The position numbers were made by a program, and so were the translations under genes. This document shows positions 14,681 to 18,871 of a stretch of 18,871 nt of DNA, in pieces. The stretch lies in NCBI GenBank assembly GCA_051984395.1, contig JBPYEZ010000197.1, forward strand, positions 1 through 18,871. Reading direction: 5' to 3'. Position 1 is the first letter of the stretch. Each line of letters starts with the position of its first letter. Source of the stretch: AC-9 sp051984395. Its GTDB lineage: Bacteria; Actinomycetota; Acidimicrobiia; Acidimicrobiales; AC-9. The notes beneath the pieces were generated by a model. It saw nothing but the letters and a program-made list of their open reading frames with translations, ran no database searches and was not told the DNA's origin.

Positions 14681-14752
14681 GGTTCCACCTTTCGTCGAAA
14701 TGGGACGCGCTGCTCCGCGCCCCAAGCCCTCCTTTCGACAGAACGTGGAACC
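14681..14752. repeat. Imperfect 20-bp inverted repeat pair, centres 52 bp apart
   Basis: GGTTCCACCTTTCGTCGAAA at 14681-14700 recurs inverted at 14733-14752, where the complement reads GGTTCCACGTTCTGTCGAAA. The two match at 17 of 20 positions. The 32 nt between the arms include a small GCGC...GCGC inversion. The left arm also holds the palindrome TTTCGTCGAAA (14690-14700). This is the main content of the 287-bp stretch between lpdA and the next gene. Confidence 0.65.
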
Positions 14753-14837
14753 GGGCAACGTGTCGAAGGCGGGTGCAGCGATCCAACTCGACCGATCCCC
14801 TTCTCGAGCCGGGCGCCGTGCTGCTACACCCTGTCGG

Positions 14838-14850
14838 TAGCGTCGGTCCC
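14838..14850 (+). promoter_or_regulatory. -10 element of a leaderless promoter for the HTH-like gene
   Basis: TAGCGT at 14838-14843 is followed by 7 nt and GTG 14851, the same geometry as the ParA-like gene. There is no Shine-Dalgarno sequence. Confidence 0.45.
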
Positions 14851-15120
14851 GTGATCACCACCGATGTCCGGGGTCGTTGTCTACGCGAGGCGGCGCTGGC
14901 CGCGCTGATCCTGGCTGCCTCGCCCCTCACCGTCGGCGAGGTCATGGCGAGCATCGAGGCGAGAGGTCGCCGCGTCTCGACCCGGTACCCGCGCCAGGCG
15001 CTTGCCGACGCGTTGGGGTATGAGCACGAGCGCGGTCGCGTCGTGCGAGTGTGCCGTGGCACCTATCGGGCCTGTCGCCTTCCGAAGACGACACGGTGGC
15101 GGATCGTCAGCCGGTACGGG
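14851..15120 (+). CDS. Small winged-helix/HTH-like protein, 3' end unresolved
   Basis: From GTG 14851 the frame reads about 90 residues of protein-like sequence: an opening ITTDVRGRCLREAALAALIL, then ASPLTVGEVMASIEARGRRV, then a second helix pair (RYPRQALADALGYEHERGRV) and a strand-turn ending VVRVCRGTYRACRLPKTTRW. This looks like a small winged-helix domain, and I recall similar short proteins in high-GC actinobacteria, function unknown. The coordinate 15120 is where the protein-like part ends, not a stop: the frame stays open to 16407, antisense to the aldo/keto reductase gene. A shift to the third frame would meet TGA at 15147-15149. It may therefore be a frameshifted or decaying copy, or a gene with a genuinely longer tail. 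Confidence 0.5.
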
Positions 15121-15132
15121 AAAGCAGCGCCG

Positions 15133-16101
15133 TCAGGCTCGCCGGATGAGCGACTGCACGATGCCGGGGAGAGCGGCGGGGCCGGAGACGGGATCGAAGG
15201 CGTCGGACGCGCCGGTCAGACGGGCGTCCTCTTCATCGGTGAGCTCCAGGTCCGCAGAGGCGACGTTGGACTCGAGCTGAGCCACGCTGCTGGCACCGGG
15301 AATGGCGACCACGTTCGGACGCCGGATGACCCACGCCAGCGCCACCTGGGCCGCGGTGGCGTCATGGGCCTTGGCGATGTCCCGGAGGGCGGCGAGCAGC
15401 GGGGCTCCCCGCTCCAGGTTCTCGGGGAGGAACAGGCTGCCGAAGGCCCGCAGCCCACCAGGGCGATGCTCGCTGCTGTAGCGGGCCGAGAGAAACCCCT
15501 GGCCGAGAGGGCTGTAGGCGATGACGAGGCGATCGTTCGCCTGCGCCCACCCCAACAGCTCCGCCTCCGGGCGTCGCGCCACCAGGCTGTACTGGACCTG
15601 ATTGCTCAGCACCGGCGCACCGAGGGCGGCCTCGGCGTCTCGCCAGCCGCCCAGCGAGAAGTTGCTCACGCCCACGTGGCGCACCAGGCCCGAGCGCCGG
15701 AGCTGACGCAGGCCGGCCACCGTCGGGCCGATCGGGACGACGGGGTTGGGCCAGTGGAGCTGGTACAGGTCGAGGTGATCGACGTTCAGCCGCCGAGCGC
15801 TGCCCCTCGCCCGTTGCTCGATCACGGGCGGGATGGGCACGACGGGAAGGATCTTGGTGGCGAGAAAGACCTCGTCGCGCCGGCCGGCGATCGCCCGCCC
15901 GACGATGCGTTCCGATCGACCGAATGCGTAGATCTCGGCCGTGTCGATCAGGTTGACGCCCAGATCGAGGGCGCGGGCGACGATGTCGTGGGCGTCGTGC
16001 TCGGCGTAGGCGGAGCCGTAGCCCCACTCCATCGACCCGAACTGCCAGGTCCCGAGACCGATCGCCGAGACCCGGACGCCACCGACCTCCACGTAGCGCA
16101 T
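15133..16101 (-). CDS. Aldo/keto reductase
   Basis: The 322-residue NADPH-dependent oxidoreductase has a TIM-barrel fold. The catalytic tetrad is complete: D53 and Y58 (LIDTAEIYAFGRSE), K83 (LATKI) and H116 (LYQLHWPNP). GVSNFS, NQVQYSLVARRPE and the phosphate-binding AIPGASSVAQLESN near the C-terminus are typical of the YajO/Tas-like or AKR11/12-like branch, which reduces aldehydes and ketones of varied kinds. The substrate cannot be named. The start is ATG 16101, 17 nt after the stop of the SDR gene. A TAAGCT box sits in that gap 6 nt before ATG, so it may have its own promoter despite lying in a tight row of genes. The HTH-like frame runs antisense under its 3' end. Confidence 0.92.
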   Translation of the reverse strand: MRYVEVGGVRVSAIGLGTWQFGSMEWGYGSAYAEHDAHDIVARALDLGVNLIDTAEIYAFGRSERIVGRAIAGRRDEVFLATKILPVVPIPPVIEQRARGSARRLNVDHLDLYQLHWPNPVVPIGPTVAGLRQLRRSGLVRHVGVSNFSLGGWRDAEAALGAPVLSNQVQYSLVARRPEAELLGWAQANDRLVIAYSPLGQGFLSARYSSEHRPGGLRAFGSLFLPENLERGAPLLAALRDIAKAHDATAAQVALAWVIRRPNVVAIPGASSVAQLESNVASADLELTDEEDARLTGASDAFDPVSGPAALPGIVQSLIRRA

Positions 16102-16113
16102 CCCGTTAGCTTA
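16102..16113 (-). promoter_or_regulatory. -10 element of a leaderless promoter for the aldo/keto reductase
   Basis: On the minus strand TAAGCT (16113 to 16108) is followed by 6 nt and ATG 16101, all inside the 17-nt gap after the upstream stop codon. No Shine-Dalgarno sequence is present. Confidence 0.5.
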
Positions 16114-16118
16114 TTGCG

Positions 16119-16886
16119 CTACCTCGGTTGCATCCTCAAGCCGCCGTCGAGCCGGATCACCTCGGCGTTCAGGTACCGGTTCTGGCACAGGTGGAGGACG
16201 AGACTGGCGAAGTCGTCGGGCGTGCCCAGGCGCCGGGGGAAGGGCACACCGGCGGCAAGGGCCTGGCGCCCTTCGTCCGGCAGCAGGCCCAGCAACGGCG
16301 TGTCCATGACGCCGGGCGCGATCGTCAGCACCCGGACGCCCGATGACGACAGGTCACGCGCGGCCGGAACGGTCATGCCGACGATCCCTCCCTTGGAGGC
16401 GGCGTAGGCGATCTGGCCGATCTGACCTTCGAAGGCGGCGATCGACGCCGTGTTGACGATGACACCCCGCTCGCCGTCGTCGAGCGCGTCGGTCCCGACC
16501 ATCGCCGCGGCAGCAAGACGCATGACGTTGAAGGTGCCGATCAGGTTGACGCTCACGACGAAGCGGAACGCATCGAGGTCGTGGGGAGCGCCATTGCGGT
16601 CGACCAGTCGCGAGGCGCTGCCGAGGCCGGCGCAGTTCACCGCGAGGCGTAGCGGACCCGACTGGGCGGCGTGGTCGACCGCCCGTCCCACCTCCGCGGG
16701 GTCGGTGACGTCGGCGGCCACGAACGTGGTCTCGCCCCCGAGCTCCTTGGCCAGCGCCTCGCCGCGTTCAGCGTTGCGGTCGAGGATCGTGCACACCGCC
16801 CCGTTTGCGACCAGCAACCGTGCCGTCGCCTCGCCGAGACCGGACGCCCCTCCGCTCACCAGTGCCACGTTTCCGTCGATGTGCAT
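16119..16886 (-). CDS. SDR, type II 3-hydroxyacyl-CoA dehydrogenase-like
   Basis: The 255-residue classical short-chain dehydrogenase has a complete active site: cofactor motif SGGASGLG (11-18), D36 after the second strand (TILDRN), favouring NAD over NADP, NCAG (84-87), N114, S148, Y161 and K165 (YAASK). NTASIAAFEGQIGQIAYAAS and the closing PFPRRLGTPDDFASLVLHLCQNRYLN...IRLDGG strongly resemble HSD17B10/FadB2-like 3-hydroxyacyl-CoA dehydrogenases, which oxidise 3-hydroxyacyl-CoA in fatty-acid or branched-chain amino-acid breakdown. That substrate is an inference. The start is ATG 16886, 8 nt after a TAGAGT box that begins with the hyuB stop codon. The long open frame upstream of this ATG is only the shadow of hyuB. 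Confidence 0.93.
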   Translation of the reverse strand: MHIDGNVALVSGGASGLGEATARLLVANGAVCTILDRNAERGEALAKELGGETTFVAADVTDPAEVGRAVDHAAQSGPLRLAVNCAGLGSASRLVDRNGAPHDLDAFRFVVSVNLIGTFNVMRLAAAAMVGTDALDDGERGVIVNTASIAAFEGQIGQIAYAASKGGIVGMTVPAARDLSSSGVRVLTIAPGVMDTPLLGLLPDEGRQALAAGVPFPRRLGTPDDFASLVLHLCQNRYLNAEVIRLDGGLRMQPR

Positions 16887-16900
16887 GGTCAGGAACTCTA
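16887..16900 (-). promoter_or_regulatory. -10 element overlapping the hyuB stop codon
   Basis: On the minus strand TAGAGT (16900 to 16895) begins with the TAG stop of hyuB (16900 to 16898) and is followed by 8 nt and ATG 16886. It is the same hexamer as before the membrane protein gene at 2604. No Shine-Dalgarno sequence stands before the ATG. Confidence 0.5.
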
Positions 16901-18421
16901 GGTCGGCCGCCCGTAGCCACCACCACCAGGAGTCCGCATGCGGAGCACGTCGCCCGCGCCCAGCTCGAGGGTCACCTTGGGGGGGAGGAGCCGGGCCCGA
17001 TCCTCGTCCCCTCCCGGCAGGAGCCAGTTCTCTCCCCGCGCGCCGGGCTCTCCCCCAGCCAGACCCCATGGCTGGCTCACCCGGCGCTCGGTCACCAGGG
17101 ACACCGTGACCGGTTCGAGCGCCTCGAGATCGCGTTCGATGCCCTCCCCGCCGGGCCAGCGGCCGCGTCCACCGCTGCCCCGCCGCAGCCGGTACCGCCC
17201 CACCCGGAGGCCGAAGGACCGCTCGAGCGCCTCCACCGGGGTGTTGCGGGTGTTCGTCATGGCCGTGTGCACGCCGCTCATGCCGGCCCGGCCGGGGCGC
17301 CCCCCCTGTCCCCCGCCGACCGTCTCGTAGTACACCCAGCCTCGGCCGCCGATCATGACGTTGTTCATGGTCCCCTGCCCGGCGGCGCCCACCCGCTCGG
17401 GCGCCGCCTCGGCCAGGACCCGCAGGCACACGTCGGCGACCCGCTGGCTGACCTCGACGTTGCCGGCACCCACCGCGGCCGGCGGTCGGGCGGCCACGAT
17501 CGACCCGGGCGGGGCCACCACGTGGACGGGACGGAGGGCGCCGCCGTTGGCGGGGATGCTCGGATCGGTGGCGGCGCGCACCGCGAAGGCGACAGCGCTC
17601 ACGGTGACCGCCTCGACGGCGTTGACGTTGCCCGGCTGCTGGGGTGACGAGCCGGTGAAGTCGAGCTCGGCCTCGTCGCCCGTGACGGTGAGCCGAACGC
17701 GGATCTCCGCTCCTCCAGCGGAGTCGAGGACGTCGGTGAACGACCAGGATCCGTCGGGAAGGGCGGCCAGCGCTGCCCGCATTCGCCGCTCGCCGTAGGC
17801 GACCACCTCGTCCAGCGACGCCCCGGCAGCGAGGATCTCGGCCATCCGCGCGACCCCGACCCGGTTGGCACCAACCTGGGCGTCGAGGTCGCCCCTGCGC
17901 TCCTCGGGGGTTCGCGAGTTGGCCACCAGCAGGGCTTCGATCTCGGGCACGAGACGTGCCGGCGGGATGCGGAGTCCTTCCTGATAGATCTCGGTCGCGT
18001 CGGGCGGTATCGAACCGGCTGCCATCCCTCCGACGTCGGAGTGGTGGGCGCGGTTGGCCACCCATCCGGAGAGCACGTCGTCGACGAAGCACGGCGAGAC
18101 GAGGGTCAGGTCGTTGAGGTGGGTACCGCCGGCGAACGGGTCGTTGAGGACCAGCCGGTCGCCGGGTCGAACCGACCCATCCAGCTGACCGACGGCCTCG
18201 ATGACGGCCCGCACCGCGGCCGGCATCGAGCCGAGGTGCACCGGAATGTGCTCGGCCTGGACCAGCAGCTCGCCGCCGGGGGTGAACAGCGCGGCCGAGC
18301 AGTCGGCTCGCTCCTTGATGTTGGGGCTGAACGCCGAGCGCCGGAGCACGGCGCCCATCTCCTCGGCCACGCCGCTCAGACGGGAGACGAGCACCTGCAG
18401 CGAGGCAGGGTCGAGGCTCAT
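16898..18421 (-). CDS. hyuB: Hydantoinase/oxoprolinase B subunit
   Basis: The 507-residue protein is the B subunit of the N-methylhydantoinase/5-oxoprolinase/acetone-carboxylase family, which couples ATP hydrolysis to opening or carboxylation of its substrate together with HyuA. Family landmarks in order: RSAFSPNIKERADCSAALF, HIPVHLGSMP, LNDPFAGGTHLNDLT, NRAHHSDVGGMAAGSIP, DFTGSSPQQPGNVNA, GNVEVSQRVADV, GQGTMNNVMIGG and GVHTAMTNTRNTPVEALE. The end MRTPGGGGYG is the usual terminus. The start is ATG 18421, which overlaps the hyuA stop (ATGA), indicating translational coupling. The actual substrate (hydantoin, 5-oxoproline or a ketone) cannot be read from sequence. Confidence 0.95.
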   Translation of the reverse strand: MSLDPASLQVLVSRLSGVAEEMGAVLRRSAFSPNIKERADCSAALFTPGGELLVQAEHIPVHLGSMPAAVRAVIEAVGQLDGSVRPGDRLVLNDPFAGGTHLNDLTLVSPCFVDDVLSGWVANRAHHSDVGGMAAGSIPPDATEIYQEGLRIPPARLVPEIEALLVANSRTPEERRGDLDAQVGANRVGVARMAEILAAGASLDEVVAYGERRMRAALAALPDGSWSFTDVLDSAGGAEIRVRLTVTGDEAELDFTGSSPQQPGNVNAVEAVTVSAVAFAVRAATDPSIPANGGALRPVHVVAPPGSIVAARPPAAVGAGNVEVSQRVADVCLRVLAEAAPERVGAAGQGTMNNVMIGGRGWVYYETVGGGQGGRPGRAGMSGVHTAMTNTRNTPVEALERSFGLRVGRYRLRRGSGGRGRWPGGEGIERDLEALEPVTVSLVTERRVSQPWGLAGGEPGARGENWLLPGGDEDRARLLPPKVTLELGAGDVLRMRTPGGGGYGRPT

Positions 18422-18871
18422 CTCTTCAGCACCCACGCCCCGTCGCCACCGACCTCCGCCCGCCAGCCGTCGGGGATCCACAGTGTGCAGTCGGGCTCGG
18501 CCACCACGCACGGTCCGCCGGCGGGCCGACGGGATGGGGGTTGGCCGAGGTCATCCACCGAGAGCGGGGCGGGGGCCGTGGCCCTGGCCCGCAGGGCCAC
18601 CACCTCCACCGGCGCACCAGGTCTGGCGAACCCATTCCGCCGCCGGTGCTCGGCCGGGAACTGCTCGGGCGACGGCACGGTGAGCTCGTGGCTCTGGCCG
18701 GCGTAGCGACAGTCCACCGCCGTCTCGACGGCGACCTGGGCGAGATCCTCGGCCCCAACTGCGTCGACGGCGTGGCCGGCCAGCTCGGCGAGGGCCTGGG
18801 GCAGCCCGTCAGTGCACCCGGGCGTCGCCCACGACCGCACCATGTCGGCCTGGCGTGGCGAGCACAGCAGG
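18418..18871 (-). CDS. hyuA: Hydantoinase/oxoprolinase A subunit, C-terminal fragment
   Basis: About 150 codons are visible; the gene starts beyond the right edge. The first readable residues LLCSPRQADMVRSW match the segment after the ATPase core of HyuA, where the family has an L-S-x-x-x-D-x-VRS pattern. The rest is the beta-rich C-terminal domain, with VAVETAVDCRYAGQSHELTVP and FPAEHRRRNGF (family form: RYxGQxxEL...F...H...YG). It closes with a barrel-like TLWIPDGWRAEVGGDGAWVLKR, here read in two parts. The stop TGA at 18420 to 18418 overlaps the ATG of hyuB by four bases. The nucleotide-binding residues lie outside the window. Confidence 0.9.
   Translation of the reverse strand, partial: LLCSPRQADMVRSWATPGCTDGLPQALAELAGHAVDAVGAEDLAQVAVETAVDCRYAGQSHELTVPSPEQFPAEHRRRNGFARPGAPVEVVALRARATAPAPLSVDDLGQPPSRRPAGGPCVVAEPDCTLWIPDGWRAEVGGDGAWVLKR

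Noticed and set aside
14681..14752. Intrinsic terminator
   Set aside because: The arms could fold as a hairpin, but the loop is 32 nt, the stem is not especially GC-rich and no T-run follows on either strand. Paired binding sites or element ends fit better.
13598..14854. 418-codon plus-strand frame opposite lpdA
   Set aside because: The opposite strand encodes unmistakable dihydrolipoamide dehydrogenase. This frame has no recognisable domain or start signal.
16887..18092. Long N-terminal extension of the SDR gene
   Set aside because: The upstream 400 codons lie in another frame of hyuB and are Arg/Gly-rich without motifs. The SDR proper begins at ATG 16886 with MHIDGNVALVSGG.

Overview
The window reads as chromosomal DNA of a high-GC actinobacterium. 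The evidence is strong G/C bias at third codon positions, frequent GTG and TTG starts, starts without Shine-Dalgarno sequences preceded by TANNNT boxes, and a pepA / lpdA / sucB / lipB / lipA neighbourhood typical of Actinobacteria. Acidimicrobiia or a related uncultured lineage is my guess, not a demonstrated assignment. I see no rRNA, tRNA, CRISPR array, transposase or phage gene.

Layout. (1) 1-3767, plus strand: the 3' end of an HD-domain protein, a membrane-anchored class III nucleotide cyclase (DUF1707-like + two TM helices + cyclase), an orphan ParA-type ATPase, a small dimeric alpha-beta-barrel protein, a small membrane protein and a conserved protein of unknown function whose end overlaps pepA. 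(2) 3709-9328: cob(I)alamin adenosyltransferase and leucyl aminopeptidase on the minus strand, divergent from a full-length cobalamin-dependent methionine synthase. The 83-bp divergent promoter region is unusually symmetric. (3) 9340-14563, minus strand: a lipoate / 2-oxoacid dehydrogenase operon, lpdA (E3) - sucB-type E2 - a single ORF fusing LipB and LipA - an SDR with an altered active site. (4) 14564-15132: an intergenic stretch with an imperfect 20-bp inverted repeat, then a small predicted DNA-binding-like gene with no in-frame stop before it runs under the next gene. (5) 15133-18871, minus strand: hyuA (partial) - hyuB - a type II 3-hydroxyacyl-CoA-dehydrogenase-like SDR - an aldo/keto reductase.

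How the genes fit together. In region 3, LipB moves octanoate onto the E2 lipoyl lysine, LipA inserts the sulfurs, E2 carries the acyl group and E3 reoxidises the lipoyl arm, so one operon encodes the modifying enzymes, the modified protein and its recycling enzyme. In region 2 a cobalamin-tailoring enzyme and a cobalamin user face each other across a mirrored promoter pair. Region 5 looks catabolic: a hydantoinase/oxoprolinase-type ATP-dependent amidohydrolase followed by oxidoreductases.

The most interesting observations are the LipB-LipA fusion, the mirrored divergent promoter between the adenosyltransferase and metH, the consistent spacing of TANNNT boxes 6-9 nt before start codons (leaderless transcription), one such box formed partly from an upstream stop codon, and the paired inverted repeats before the small HTH-like gene. 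I found no clearly new multi-gene defence or mobile system.
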